Below, one piece after another: positions 33,237-42,429 of a stretch of 64,000 bases of DNA. The DNA lies in contig NZ_CP144914.1 in the NCBI RefSeq assembly GCF_008014775.2, positions 1,860,001-1,924,000 on the forward strand, in the 5' to 3' direction. The first letter of the stretch is position 1. The number at the start of each line of letters is the position of its first letter. The notes beneath the pieces were generated by a model. It ran no database searches, had not been told where the DNA came from, and was given only the letters and a program-made list of their open reading frames with translations. Origin of the DNA: Alkalicoccus halolimnae (GTDB lineage Bacteria; Bacillota; Bacilli; Bacillales; Salisediminibacteriaceae). Position numbers and translations under genes: made by a program.

Positions 33237-35075
33237 TTATTCTTGTGAAGCGAGCTTGCTGCGTTTTTCGTCACGTTCGCGGCTGCTCTTATCGAGAATT
33301 TTTTTGCGGAGGCGGATTGACTGCGGAGTTACTTCACAGTACTCATCGTTATCCAGATATTCAAGCGCTTCTTCCAGCGTTAACAGCCGAGGGCGCTTCA
33401 TAGTAACTGTTTGATCTTTTGTAGCGGAGCGGATATTTGTCTGAGCTTTAAGTTTTGTGATGTTAATAGACAAATCATTATCCCTGTTGTGCTCGCCTAC
33501 AATCATTCCTTCATAGATATCTGTACCAGGCTCAACAAATAGAGTGCCGCGGTCTTCAAGCTGAATCATACCGTAGCTTGTTGTTTTGCCGGTTTCCATG
33601 GAAACAAGAACCCCTTGTCGACGTCCGCCGACATGTCCCTGAGCTCTAGGACGATAACTGTCAAACGTATGATTAATGATACCGTAGCCTTTTGTCTGCG
33701 ACATAAATTCTGTCGTGTATCCGATCAGACCTCTTGAAGGAACAAGGAATTCCAGTCGGACCTGGCCATCCCCTTTATTAATCATATTCAGCATTTCGCC
33801 TTTACGATCTCCAAGAGATTCCATTACCGATCCGGTGTATTCTTCCGGTACGTCAACCTGCACACTTTCAAACGGTTCGCACTTGACGCCGTCCACTTCT
33901 TTAATGATAACTTCCGGCTTGGAAACCTGGAGTTCAAATCCTTCACGACGCAGGTTTTCGATCAGTATAGAAAGGTGAAGCTCTCCTCGTCCTGAAACGG
34001 TCCAGGCATCCGGGGAAGAGGTTGGTTCCACGCGCAGACTGACGTCTGTTTCCACCTGGGTCATCAAACGGGCTTCAATTTTCCGGCTTGTTACATGCTG
34101 GCCTTCACGACCTGCAAAGGGACTGTTGTTAACGAGAAATTTCATCTGAAGTGTAGGCTCATCGATCCGCACAAGTTCCATTTGTTCCGGGTGTTCCGGA
34201 GGACAGATCGTATCGCCAACCATAATATCTTCTACTCCGGAAAGCGCAATAAGATCTCCCGGCTTGGCTTCGGAGATTTCTTCTTTTTTCAAACCGAAGA
34301 AACCAAACATTTTAGTGATCCGGAAAGTTTTTTCCGTACCGTCCCGTTTAATCAGTGTAGCCTGATCTCCTTTTTTAATTGTGCCGCGGAACACTCTGCC
34401 GACACCGATACGGCCGAGATAATCATTATAATCGAGCATTGTTACCTGAAATTGAAACGGCTCTTCCGCATTGTCAACCGGGGCTGGAACATTATCGATA
34501 ACAGTTTTGAAGACAACGGACATATCATCATTTTGGTCGTCGTCTTTTAAGCTTGCTGTTCCGTTAATGGCGGATGCATAAACGACGGGGAAGTCTAGCT
34601 GATCCTCATCAGCATCCAGTTCAATAAATAAGTCCAGAACCTCATCAATAACTTCTGCAGGACGCGCCATCGGGCGGTCAATTTTGTTCAGAACTACAAC
34701 CGGAGTTAATTTCTGCTCAAGCGCTTTTTTTAGTACAAAGCGTGTCTGCGGCATACATCCTTCAAAAGCATCAACGACGAGAAGTACTCCGTCCACCATC
34801 TTAAGGATTCGTTCTACTTCTCCTCCAAAATCGGCGTGGCCCGGTGTATCCAGGATGTTAATTCTTTTATCTTCGTATTTCACTGCTGTATTTTTAGCAA
34901 GGATGGTAATACCGCGTTCTTTTTCGATATCATTGTTATCCATTGCGCGCTCAGCTACTTGTTCATGTTCACTGAATGTTCCTGATTGTTTTAGCAGCTC
35001 ATCAACCAGTGTAGTTTTTCCGTGGTCAACGTGGGCGATAATGGCAATATTTCTTAAATCGTTACGTACGTTCAT
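33237..35075 (-). CDS. typA: Ribosome-associated GTPase TypA/BipA
   Basis: 612 aa, normal length. Translational GTPase with EF-G-like architecture: G1 IIAHVDHGKTTLVD, switch II LDTPGHADFGGEV, G4 VVLNKIDRP, followed by beta-barrel, EF-G III/V-like and the TypA-specific C-terminal domain (LEYLDNDEYCEVTPQSIR). Involved in 50S assembly and growth under stress such as cold. ATG at 35075 follows AAGGA. It stands between proBA and ectA on the minus strand as a separate unit with a strong terminator. Confidence 0.96.
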   Translation of the reverse strand: MNVRNDLRNIAIIAHVDHGKTTLVDELLKQSGTFSEHEQVAERAMDNNDIEKERGITILAKNTAVKYEDKRINILDTPGHADFGGEVERILKMVDGVLLVVDAFEGCMPQTRFVLKKALEQKLTPVVVLNKIDRPMARPAEVIDEVLDLFIELDADEDQLDFPVVYASAINGTASLKDDDQNDDMSVVFKTVIDNVPAPVDNAEEPFQFQVTMLDYNDYLGRIGVGRVFRGTIKKGDQATLIKRDGTEKTFRITKMFGFFGLKKEEISEAKPGDLIALSGVEDIMVGDTICPPEHPEQMELVRIDEPTLQMKFLVNNSPFAGREGQHVTSRKIEARLMTQVETDVSLRVEPTSSPDAWTVSGRGELHLSILIENLRREGFELQVSKPEVIIKEVDGVKCEPFESVQVDVPEEYTGSVMESLGDRKGEMLNMINKGDGQVRLEFLVPSRGLIGYTTEFMSQTKGYGIINHTFDSYRPRAQGHVGGRRQGVLVSMETGKTTSYGMIQLEDRGTLFVEPGTDIYEGMIVGEHNRDNDLSINITKLKAQTNIRSATKDQTVTMKRPRLLTLEEALEYLDNDEYCEVTPQSIRLRKKILDKSSRERDEKRSKLASQE

Positions 35076-35149
35076 TCCTTAAAACGCTCCTGTCTTCTGT
35101 GGGATTACATCTTACCAACTATATCATATATTTAAATAAAAAGCACGTT

Positions 35150-36427
35150 TTACTCCTGATTCTCAGCGGAAAGAGGGAGCTGACCCTTTGTCTGGCCCTG
35201 GCCGGAGACAAGATACTTTGTCGTCATTAAAGCACTCAGTCCCATTGCACCTCTCGCGTGGAGTTTTTGTGTACTGATTCCAACTTCTGCGCCAAAACCG
35301 AACTCAAATCCATCAGTAAATCGAGTAGAGGCATTATGATAAAGGGTGCTTGCATCCACCTCATTAAAGAATAATTCGACAACGGAAGCATCTTCGGAAA
35401 TGACCGACTCTGAGTGTTTTGTACTGTAGTGTTGTATGTGCTCGACCGCTTCTTCTGGATTTTCTGTAATTTTCACAGCTGCTTCCAAAGATAAATATTC
35501 TTTTTCCCAATCGCTTTCAGAGGCGGGGTGGATTCTGCTGTCGAGCATGACAGATTTTTTATCCCCGTAGAGCTTCACGTTATAAGAGTGGAGGTCATTC
35601 ACCAGATCAGTCAGATGCTCAGCTGCCCACGTTTTATCAATTACGAGTGTTTCACATGAATTGCACACCGATGGACGCTGGACTTTCGCATCAACTGCTA
35701 TCTTTCTTGCCAGTTTACTGTCCGCACTTCTATCGATATAAATATGACAGTTTCCTGCACCGGTTTCGATGACCGGAACTTCAGATTCTTTTACAACGGT
35801 ATCTATCAGGGATTTGCCGCCGCGGGGAATTATGACATCGATCAGGCCTCTGGCGGTAAACATTTCTTTTGTCAGACTTCGATCGGTATTTTCGATGAGC
35901 TGAATCGATTTTGCAGGATAGTCTGCTTGCGATAGAGCTTTTTGCATAATAGCAGTTATTGCTTTATTAGAATAAATTGTGGAGGAACTGCCCCGTAAAA
36001 TGACGGCATTGCCTGTTTTAACAGCGAGAGCACTGATGTCGACAGTTACGTTTGGGCGGGCTTCATAAATGACACCGATAACGCCGATTGGTACCTGCAC
36101 CTGTTTAATGTGCAGACGATTCGGTCTCGTATCTTCCCATATCGTTTTCCCAAGATCATCTGGCAGGTCTGCAATGGCCCTGACTGCGTCCGTAATTGCA
36201 GAAAGTCTTTCTTCATTCAAAGTAAGCCGGTCGATGAGGGAGGACTCGACATTGTTTTCCTTTGCGAGGGCGACGTCTTTTTGATTCTCTTCTAAAATGT
36301 ACGTTATTTGATCATCGAGCATGTCTGCGATTTGAAGAAGGGCCTGCTTTCTGTTTTCTTTAGATAATACCGGCAGCCGATGAGATAACTGTCTGGCTTC
36401 TTTTGCTTTTTTTCTTACTTCATTCAT
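35150..36427 (-). CDS. proA: Gamma-glutamyl phosphate reductase
   Basis: 425 aa, aldehyde-dehydrogenase fold. Reduces gamma-glutamyl phosphate to glutamate semialdehyde with NADPH. IGVIYEARPNVTVD and the catalytic Cys in QRPSVCNSCETLVID (about residue 258) are present, plus LHARGAMGLSAL near the C-terminus. Starts within the proB stop (4 bp overlap). With proB it gives the anabolic proline route controlled by the upstream T-box; proC/proI is not in this window. Confidence 0.96.
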   Translation of the reverse strand: MNEVRKKAKEARQLSHRLPVLSKENRKQALLQIADMLDDQITYILEENQKDVALAKENNVESSLIDRLTLNEERLSAITDAVRAIADLPDDLGKTIWEDTRPNRLHIKQVQVPIGVIGVIYEARPNVTVDISALAVKTGNAVILRGSSSTIYSNKAITAIMQKALSQADYPAKSIQLIENTDRSLTKEMFTARGLIDVIIPRGGKSLIDTVVKESEVPVIETGAGNCHIYIDRSADSKLARKIAVDAKVQRPSVCNSCETLVIDKTWAAEHLTDLVNDLHSYNVKLYGDKKSVMLDSRIHPASESDWEKEYLSLEAAVKITENPEEAVEHIQHYSTKHSESVISEDASVVELFFNEVDASTLYHNASTRFTDGFEFGFGAEVGISTQKLHARGAMGLSALMTTKYLVSGQGQTKGQLPLSAENQE

Positions 36428-37536
36428 ATATATCTACCTTCCTTTACATTGGAGTTATGGAGAGAAACCCAAAAATCCCGGTGTACGACAAGGGAAGATG
36501 GAGGAGAGGAAAGGCTTTTTAAGTGCTGCAGTTCCTCGGAACGATCCGCAGCTTTTCCTTTGCCTATGAGCGTACCTGCTGAAGAGTAGACGTTGACTAC
36601 TTCTCCTTTATCGAATTTCCCCTCTATCTGTTGCACGCCCACAAGCAGCAGGCTGCTTCCTTCGTTAAGCAGAGCTTCAGCTGCACCATCGTCAACAGTA
36701 ATAGAACCGTGGGAGGATGCGTGATACGCTATCCATTGTTTATATGTCTGCATCTGTTTTTCCTTTTCAGGAACGATATAAGTGCCGCCGCCCCTGAATC
36801 CGGCAATATGGGCAAACGTTTCACTTTCTGTGAATGTTCCAATGTAAACGGCCGTACCCATTTTCTGTGCTGCTTTTGCCGCCTGCAGCTTAGCACGCAT
36901 CCCTCCGGTCCCTACAGCAGTTGTAGATGTGTCAGTCTGGTCAAAAAGTTCTTCACTAATTTTATGAATCATTGTATATTTTTCCGCATGCGGATCACTA
37001 ATCGGATTTGCATTGTAAATGCCGTCAATATCGGTCATTAAAATCAGCATATCAGCGTGGGTGACCCCGCTGATTAGTGCCGAAAGCATATCATTGTCAC
37101 CAAACGTCAGCTCATCAACAGCTGTCGAATCATTTTCATTGATGATCGGGAGAATACCACGTTTTAATAATTCTGATAAGGATTCAAAAATATTCTGGTA
37201 GTGCTCCGCATTTCTGAAATCGTGTTTAGTTAACAGCATCTGGGCCGGTGTAATTCCGTACTGCTGTAGGGAAAAGCGGTACTGCTGCATAAGGAGACTC
37301 TGACCGACTGCTGCAGCTGCCTGTTTGGCCCTTACCGTTTTCGGACGGGAAGAGTATCCTATTTCCCGGAATCCTGCAGCTACAGATCCAGACGAAACGA
37401 CAATTAATTCATGACCTGACTTTTTAACTTCCGCAAAAGCATGACAGAATTTCGCCAGCTTTAAAGGAGAAAGTGTTCCGTCTTTTTCTGTCAGGGAACT
37501 GCTGCCGATTTTAACGACAATTCTTTTCTTGACCAT
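36424..37536 (-). CDS. proB: Glutamate 5-kinase
   Basis: 370 aa: amino-acid kinase domain (residues about 1-255; VVKIGSSSL, VSSGSVAAGF, NENDSTAVDELTFGDND, GTGGMRAKLQAA) followed by a C-terminal PUA domain (about 275-355; GSITVDDGAAEALLNEGSSLL). Phosphorylates glutamate, the committed and normally proline-inhibited step. ATG at 37536 with AAAGGAAG 7 nt upstream, about 160 nt after the T-box terminator. Presence of the PUA domain is usual for the feedback-sensitive bacterial enzyme. Confidence 0.96.
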   Translation of the reverse strand: MVKKRIVVKIGSSSLTEKDGTLSPLKLAKFCHAFAEVKKSGHELIVVSSGSVAAGFREIGYSSRPKTVRAKQAAAAVGQSLLMQQYRFSLQQYGITPAQMLLTKHDFRNAEHYQNIFESLSELLKRGILPIINENDSTAVDELTFGDNDMLSALISGVTHADMLILMTDIDGIYNANPISDPHAEKYTMIHKISEELFDQTDTSTTAVGTGGMRAKLQAAKAAQKMGTAVYIGTFTESETFAHIAGFRGGGTYIVPEKEKQMQTYKQWIAYHASSHGSITVDDGAAEALLNEGSSLLLVGVQQIEGKFDKGEVVNVYSSAGTLIGKGKAADRSEELQHLKSLSSPPSSLVVHRDFWVSLHNSNVKEGRYI

Positions 37537-37694
37537 ATTTATCTTCCTTTCTACTGAGCTCTGAAAACGGAGGAGAGTAATAGTATTATAAACAGAGGAG
37601 ATGCTTACAGTATCTTCTTAATTTCAGCTTCGTGCAGGTGCAGCTGTAGCAGCTCGCAGCGATTAATATAATGAAATTAAGCTTTTTTCTATAC

Positions 37695-37912
37695 AAAAAG
37701 CCCTCCGTCCTCTAAAAGGACGAAGAGCGCAACTCCCCGCGGTACCACCTTCATTAACTGATGCAACAGTTCAACTCGCTCAAAGATAACGGAGTGTGCC
37801 GTCCAAACGTAATTAGGAGCAGGTTCACCTTCCTCCAGGCCTGCCCGGATCTCAGCTTAAACCGGCGCTCTCTGAGAAGTGGAGTGAAGGGTACTATTCT
37901 CCGATTGGATTA
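37695..37912 (-). ncRNA. T-box leader (proline, CCU specifier) of proBA
   Basis: Minus-strand leader with the conserved T-box AAGGTGGTACCGCG (37735-37755 region), an antiterminator-competing terminator GCTCTTCGTCC/GGACGGAGGGC plus five T residues (37695-37728), and an AGAGAG-type Stem I motif. The specifier loop reads GTGAACCTGCTCC; in T-box order the codon after GAA is CCT (37821-37823), proline, followed by a purine. Uncharged tRNA-Pro should promote read-through into proBA. Only this proline T-box is seen in the window. Confidence 0.9.
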
Positions 37913-37918
37913 AGTTCC

Positions 37919-37947
37919 ATTATTCAAAATATTCTTGCAGATGTCAA
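37919..37947 (-). promoter_or_regulatory. Promoter of the proBA T-box leader
   Basis: TTGACA (37942-37947) and AATAAT (37919-37924) with a 17 nt spacer on the minus strand, correctly placed ahead of the leader. Confidence 0.75.
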
Positions 37948-37983
37948 TAGGTCAATGAAGAAAAAAAGAAAGTTCCTGAATGA

Positions 37984-39345
37984 TTAATTTATTAACGCCT
38001 GCAGTGGAGCAGGGATGCGGCCGCCTCGTTTAATGAATTTCTCAGAGGAAAAGGGATTAAGACCCATTACGGGAGCCCGTCCGAGCAGACCGCCGAATTC
38101 GACCATATCTCCTTCTCGTTTTCCCTGAACGGGAATAACGCGTACAGCGGTAGTTTTTTTATTGATCATACCGATCGCCATTTCGTCGGCGATGAGTCCG
38201 GATATCGAAGCAGCAGAAGCATCTCCATTTAATGCAATCATATCCAGGCCGACAGAACAGACACAGGTCATCGCTTCGAGTTTCGATAGAGAGAGAGCTT
38301 TATCCTCAATTCCTTTGATCATACCGTTGTCTTCAGATACAGGTATGAAAGCTCCTGATAGGCCTCCTACATAGGAACTGGCCATCGCTCCGCCCTTTTT
38401 AACGGCGTCGTTCATAAGGGCCAGGGCAGCTATAGTTCCGTGTGTCCCTACTCTTTCCAAACCAATTTCTTCAAGGATTTCTGCTACAGAATCATTCATT
38501 GCATTTGTGGGAGCAAGAGAAAGATCCATGATCCCAAAAGATGTATTCAGACGTTCAGCTACTTCACGGCCGATTAATTCACCGGCTCTCGTTATTTTAA
38601 ACGCGGTGCGTTTTATCACGTCGGAAACTTCCCCTAAATCGGCTTCCGGATAACGGCGCAGAGCATGAAGAACGACTCCGGGTCCGCTGACACCTACATT
38701 CAGAACGACTTCCTGTTCGCCTGTTCCGTGAAAAGCTCCTGCCATAAATGGATTATCTTCCGCAGGATTGCAGAACACAACAAACTTTGCACAGGCTATT
38801 CCATTCTGCTCAGCAGTAAGTTCAGAAGCTTCTTTAATTATTTCTCCTAAACGTTTTATGCCGTCCATATTGATACCGGTTTTCGTTGTGGCAGCTGAAA
38901 CCGATCCGCAGACGCGGGAAGTACGGCTCAAGGCTTCCGGCAGTGCGTCGAGCAGAACAGCGTCCCCTTTTGTAATACCTTTATGAATGAGGGCGGAAAA
39001 TCCACCTATAAAATCCACTTCAGTCGCAAGGGCCGCTTTGTCCAGCGTTTCTGCGAGGGCGACCGCGTCCTCTTTTGTAGCTGCTCCGAGGAGCTCTGAA
39101 GCGGGGGTAATGGAAATTCTTTTATTCACAATTGGGATGCCGTATTCCTCGGCTACTTTGTCAGCTGTCCTGCGGAGATATTTAGCGGACGAAGTAATTT
39201 TGTCATACACAAGCTGCTGCGTGCGAGATGGATCCTGATCGATGCAGTCTCTCAGGCTGATGCCCATTGTTACTGTACGTATATCTAATTTTTCCATCTG
39301 AATCATGCGGATAGTTTCCTGTATTTCCTGAAAAGCCAGGCTCAT
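37984..39345 (-). CDS. UPF0210 / PFL-like family protein of unknown function
   Basis: 453 aa from ATG at 39345 (AAGGAG 8 nt upstream; the ATG at 39351 is too close). Matches the UPF0210 family: [61 protein letters not shown] and [21 protein letters not shown]. Its fold is reported as pyruvate-formate-lyase-like, but I see no glycyl-radical motif (RVSGY). Function is unknown. It follows an ACT-domain gene by 12 bp, both behind a glycine riboswitch, pointing to a role in glycine or one-carbon metabolism (inference). Confidence 0.88.
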   Translation of the reverse strand: MSLAFQEIQETIRMIQMEKLDIRTVTMGISLRDCIDQDPSRTQQLVYDKITSSAKYLRRTADKVAEEYGIPIVNKRISITPASELLGAATKEDAVALAETLDKAALATEVDFIGGFSALIHKGITKGDAVLLDALPEALSRTSRVCGSVSAATTKTGINMDGIKRLGEIIKEASELTAEQNGIACAKFVVFCNPAEDNPFMAGAFHGTGEQEVVLNVGVSGPGVVLHALRRYPEADLGEVSDVIKRTAFKITRAGELIGREVAERLNTSFGIMDLSLAPTNAMNDSVAEILEEIGLERVGTHGTIAALALMNDAVKKGGAMASSYVGGLSGAFIPVSEDNGMIKGIEDKALSLSKLEAMTCVCSVGLDMIALNGDASAASISGLIADEMAIGMINKKTTAVRVIPVQGKREGDMVEFGGLLGRAPVMGLNPFSSEKFIKRGGRIPAPLQALIN

Positions 39346-39357
39346 TGTCATCTCTCC

Positions 39358-39633
39358 TTAAATCCGATGCATCGATTGAAAAAGTTCTTCCCGCTGCATA
39401 TCAATTTTTAATTTCATAGTACTGCTGACTTTGTTTAACTCTTCAGCAAGGTTTTCGAGATCATCTGGTTTATTTATTTCTACGAGCATCATCATCGTAA
39501 AAAAATCCTGAAGGATCGTCTGAGAAATATCCAGAATGTTAACATCATTTTCTGCTAAAACGGTGGTAACTTTAGCAATAATACCGACCTGGTCTTTACC
39601 TACTACACTGACCACTGCTCTTTTATGGGACAT
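39358..39633 (-). CDS. ACT domain protein (UPF0237)
   Basis: 91 aa from ATG at 39633 (CAGGAGTG upstream); the long upstream extension of the frame is untranslated leader. One complete ACT fold: RAVVSVVGKDQVGIIAKVTTVLAEND followed by NILDISQTILQDFFTMMMLVEI. ACT domains bind amino acids; glycine is an obvious candidate given the riboswitch upstream. UPF0237 and UPF0210 genes are commonly adjacent, so this is likely the regulatory partner of the larger protein. Confidence 0.9.
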   Translation of the reverse strand: MSHKRAVVSVVGKDQVGIIAKVTTVLAENDVNILDISQTILQDFFTMMMLVEINKPDDLENLAEELNKVSSTMKLKIDMQREELFQSMHRI

Positions 39634-39819
39634 CTTTGTCACTCCTGTCTGCAATTTGAATAAAACCTGCCTTGAAAATGAACGTTTGAATACATTTCCA
39701 TCCAACAGGGTACGGCTGTTTTGCACGAGTTCTCTGTTAAAGGGAAAAGCTCTTGCCGTTAACGAAGGGGAGTTCTTAATGATCGACTTCTGTAAAGACA
39801 ACTATTTAAAAGAAGTCAA

Positions 39820-39848
39820 CAAAAAAAAGAATTGGTTTATAAACCAAT
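39820..39848 (-). terminator. Riboswitch expression-platform terminator
   Basis: The palindrome ATTGGTTTATAAACCAAT (39831-39848) is followed on the minus strand by a C and eight T residues. It lies between the glycine aptamer and the ACT gene. Confidence 0.85.
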
Positions 39849-39886
39849 CCCATACACGTTGAATTCCGAAAAGCTGCATTCGGTTT

Positions 39887-39950
39887 CTTCTGTCCATGTG
39901 CCTGAGATTGTGAACCCTTCGGCGCTGCCTGCATGCAGTCTCTCCAGAAG
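39887..39950 (-). ncRNA. Glycine riboswitch aptamer
   Basis: On the minus strand CTTCTGGAGAGACTGC starts the aptamer, AGCGCCGAAGGG is the highly conserved core, CAATCTCAGGCA follows, and GGACAGAAG closes P1 (CTTCTG with CAGAAG). Only one full aptamer is obvious; the upstream sequence (GATAGCGGTGGGCAAACTATC region, about 39951-39985) is not a clear second aptamer, so this looks like a singlet. It precedes a terminator and the ACT-UPF0210 genes. Confidence 0.88.
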
Positions 39951-40007
39951 CTGCTCCAACGATAGTTTGCCCACCGCTATCTTCGCAACTGTTAAGTTGT
40001 ACAGTTT

Positions 40008-40036
40008 AACCTATCAGCTTTTTTTATTAACGTCAA
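40008..40036 (-). promoter_or_regulatory. Candidate promoter of the riboswitch transcript
   Basis: TTGACG (40031-40036) and TAGGTT (40008-40013) with a 17 nt spacer on the minus strand. The -10 is poor. Confidence 0.35.
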
Positions 40037-40106
40037 GTAGAGGAATAGCCCTCCTCCCTGAGTTCTGTTATATTTGAATAAGCAGAGACATCAGCAGAGG
40101 ATGATA

Positions 40107-41180
40107 GTGTTGTTTAATCGATTAATCGGCGTCTTAATAATCATAATTATTAGTCTGGTGGGATTGTTTATGTATGTTTATCTTTCCCGTGAAGCTGCAG
40201 AAGAAACAACCTGGGAAACTCATACGTCCATAGAAGAGGCTGGATTTAACCCGGAGGCACTTGAACAGGCTCGTACATACTACGATTCACTAAATTCTAC
40301 TGCAGCCATAGTCATCTCTGAAGGGAAAGTACTCTTTTCCTGGGGAGACGTAACAAAAAATACAAATGCCCATTCGATCAGAAAAAGCCTGCTTTCTGCT
40401 TTATACGGGATTGAAATGGAGCGCGGCTCTTTCCACTTATTTGATTCCCTGGAAGATTACGAAATAGACGACCAGACCCCGCTAACACCAATAGAAAAGC
40501 AGGCAACACTTTCCAACTTAATGACTTCTTCATCAGGTGTTTATCTTCCGGCTGGAGAAGAATCGTGGGGGATGCGTCTCGCACGGCCCAACCGCGGCAG
40601 TCATCTGCCCGGGGAGTTTTTTTACTATAACAACTGGGACTTTAATGTTCTTGGGTCAGTTTATAACGAACAGACAGAGGCGGATTTATTTGAGCACTTT
40701 AAGGAGCGTTTAGCTGACCCGCTCGGGATGGAAGATTTTGAGCTGGCAGATACGAATTATAAGTTTGAAGACCGCCGCTCCAGGCATCCTTCCTATTTGT
40801 TCCGAATTTCAGCAAGAGATCTGGCACGGTTCGGTCAGCTGTATCTGCAGAATGGATCCTGGGAGGGGGAGCAGCTTGTACCCAAACAATGGGTGGAGCG
40901 GAGTACTGAGGCTCAGAGGGAAGTGCCGGGAAATACATTATTTGATTATGGGTATCTATGGTGGGTAGCGACGGAAGCACCCTATGGAGATCTAAAGATG
41001 TATTCTGCTGTAGGCAGATACGGGCAGTCAATTGATGTCATACCTGAACTGGATCTCGTCTTTGTTCACCGCGTTGATTCCAACAGGCTTTCTTTCCAGT
41101 TTGCTAGAAGTTCTGTTAACGATCTTCAGCGTCTGCAGCTTCTTCAGCTGATTATTGATGCGAAAAGAAGAGAAGAATAG
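40107..41180 (+). CDS. Membrane-anchored serine hydrolase, beta-lactamase class C-like
   Basis: 357 aa from GTG at 40107 (GAGG 6 nt upstream); TTG at 40110 and 40074 are alternatives. One N-terminal hydrophobic helix (about residues 5-26) anchors it with the enzyme domain outside. Motifs: S90-I-R-K93 (SxxK), YYNNWDFN (YxN) and GRYGQSIDV in place of KTG. Similar proteins are annotated as penicillin-binding-protein-like esterases; the substrate is unknown. Divergent from the ACT-UPF0210 operon and ending at a bidirectional terminator. The second such hydrolase in the window (7990-8859) has no anchor. Confidence 0.78.
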   Translation: MLFNRLIGVLIIIIISLVGLFMYVYLSREAAEETTWETHTSIEEAGFNPEALEQARTYYDSLNSTAAIVISEGKVLFSWGDVTKNTNAHSIRKSLLSALYGIEMERGSFHLFDSLEDYEIDDQTPLTPIEKQATLSNLMTSSSGVYLPAGEESWGMRLARPNRGSHLPGEFFYYNNWDFNVLGSVYNEQTEADLFEHFKERLADPLGMEDFELADTNYKFEDRRSRHPSYLFRISARDLARFGQLYLQNGSWEGEQLVPKQWVERSTEAQREVPGNTLFDYGYLWWVATEAPYGDLKMYSAVGRYGQSIDVIPELDLVFVHRVDSNRLSFQFARSSVNDLQRLQLLQLIIDAKRREE

Positions 41181-41225
41181 AAAACAAGCGCTCAAGCTTA
41201 ACTACCGCTTGAGCGCTTGTTTTTT
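41181..41225. terminator. Bidirectional terminator overlapping the acyltransferase stop
   Basis: AAAACAAGCGCTCAAGC and GCTTGAGCGCTTGTTTT, 17 bp stem with a 9 nt loop and flanking A and T runs. The minus-strand gene's last codons and stop (41202-41204) are inside it. Confidence 0.88.
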
Positions 41226-42278
41226 CGGCGGGGAATAGGGCGCCCCGATCTGTCCGATAAGCAGAAAACCATATTTCCATTTGTTAACGATAATTATCGT
41301 CGCTATTGATGCAGATAAACTAAATACAAAAAGAACAATAATATAAAGAAATCCAATAGTAAAAGGCTGAAGCTGATAGAAAAAATCAAACAGGAAAATA
41401 TAAAAATAATGAAGGAGATAAATACCGAATGAAAAGCGGCTGACGTATTCCAGAAAAAAAGGAAGTTCTTTCATTCGGGAGGTCATATAAAACAGAAAAA
41501 AGATACACATAATCGTATGAATCAGTATATCCGTCCGCTTTGAACTGTGAACAGCAAGACTACCTGAGTGGTACAGGGTGAGCATTAATATACTGGTCAG
41601 AATGGGTCCTATAATGAAAAGGTAGCGGTATTTATAAATGAATTTTGAAAAGCTCTCGAAATTCGTACCTGCGTAGTAGCCAACTGTAAAATAAAATACC
41701 CAGCCGAACATAGGAAGCCAATAAAAACGTTCCCAAATGTATGGACCTATAGTCCATGCTTCCGGAGGAGAGGTGAAGTTGAAGAACATCAGATAAGCAG
41801 CATTTATAAGAAACGAAACGAGTAACACAATCTTCGGCGGCCATTTTTTAAGTTTGGAGTGAAATAGAAAATGAAACAGGTAAAACTGAAAAATGATGAG
41901 GATAAAATACCCGTGATAGTCCCCGATAAAAATATTCATAAGAATTTTATTGAACCCTTCCTGCATCCCGCCTGAAAAGAAAGGAAGGGCGTAAAAGACT
42001 CCCATGACGAAAAATGGAACAAGGATAAAGCGGAGTCTTTTCTTTAAAAAGTAATTCGGGAGCTCTCTGTTTCTATAGGAATAAGCGATCAGAAATTCGG
42101 AAATGAAAATAAACATGGGGGTCCCGTAATAAAGAATCATCTGGATGGAATCAAAAAAAATAGCAGATAATTCCCCCATTTCCCGGATAGTCTCGGTTTG
42201 GATACCAATATAAATACTGTGGAGAAGCACGATGCTCAGGCAGCCGATACTCCGAAGTACAAAAATTTCTTTTATCAT
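41202..42278 (-). CDS. Acyltransferase family 3 membrane protein
   Basis: 358 aa from ATG at 42278, 10 nt after AGAAGGAGG; the upstream ATG at 42302 precedes that site. About ten hydrophobic segments. N-terminal IFVLRSIGCLSIVLLHS carries the conserved Arg and His of the Acyl_transf_3 family, and YVSRFSFGIYLLHYFYI near the C-terminus is also typical. Such proteins O-acetylate or succinylate cell-surface polysaccharides or other envelope substrates. No polysaccharide cluster is nearby, so the target is unknown. Confidence 0.85.
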   Translation of the reverse strand: MIKEIFVLRSIGCLSIVLLHSIYIGIQTETIREMGELSAIFFDSIQMILYYGTPMFIFISEFLIAYSYRNRELPNYFLKKRLRFILVPFFVMGVFYALPFFSGGMQEGFNKILMNIFIGDYHGYFILIIFQFYLFHFLFHSKLKKWPPKIVLLVSFLINAAYLMFFNFTSPPEAWTIGPYIWERFYWLPMFGWVFYFTVGYYAGTNFESFSKFIYKYRYLFIIGPILTSILMLTLYHSGSLAVHSSKRTDILIHTIMCIFFLFYMTSRMKELPFFLEYVSRFSFGIYLLHYFYIFLFDFFYQLQPFTIGFLYIIVLFVFSLSASIATIIIVNKWKYGFLLIGQIGAPYSPPKKQALKR

Positions 42279-42429
42279 ATACGGCCTGCCTCCTTCTGCC
42301 ATAGATAAAGAATCAATATTAAAGATACCATAAATATGGGATGGTTAGAAGAAAGTAAAGGGATTTCTTTCTTTATTCAAAAAGTCATAGTATCGTAGAA
42401 AAAGATGTGTCCAGGAAAGAAGGGTTAAA

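Noticed and set aside
33113..33403. 96-codon plus-strand frame at the end of typA
   Set aside because: Overlaps the typA terminator and coding end; a shadow frame.
39951..39990. A second, upstream glycine aptamer (tandem riboswitch)
   Set aside because: Only a small GATAG/CTATC hairpin is seen; the conserved glycine core does not recur.
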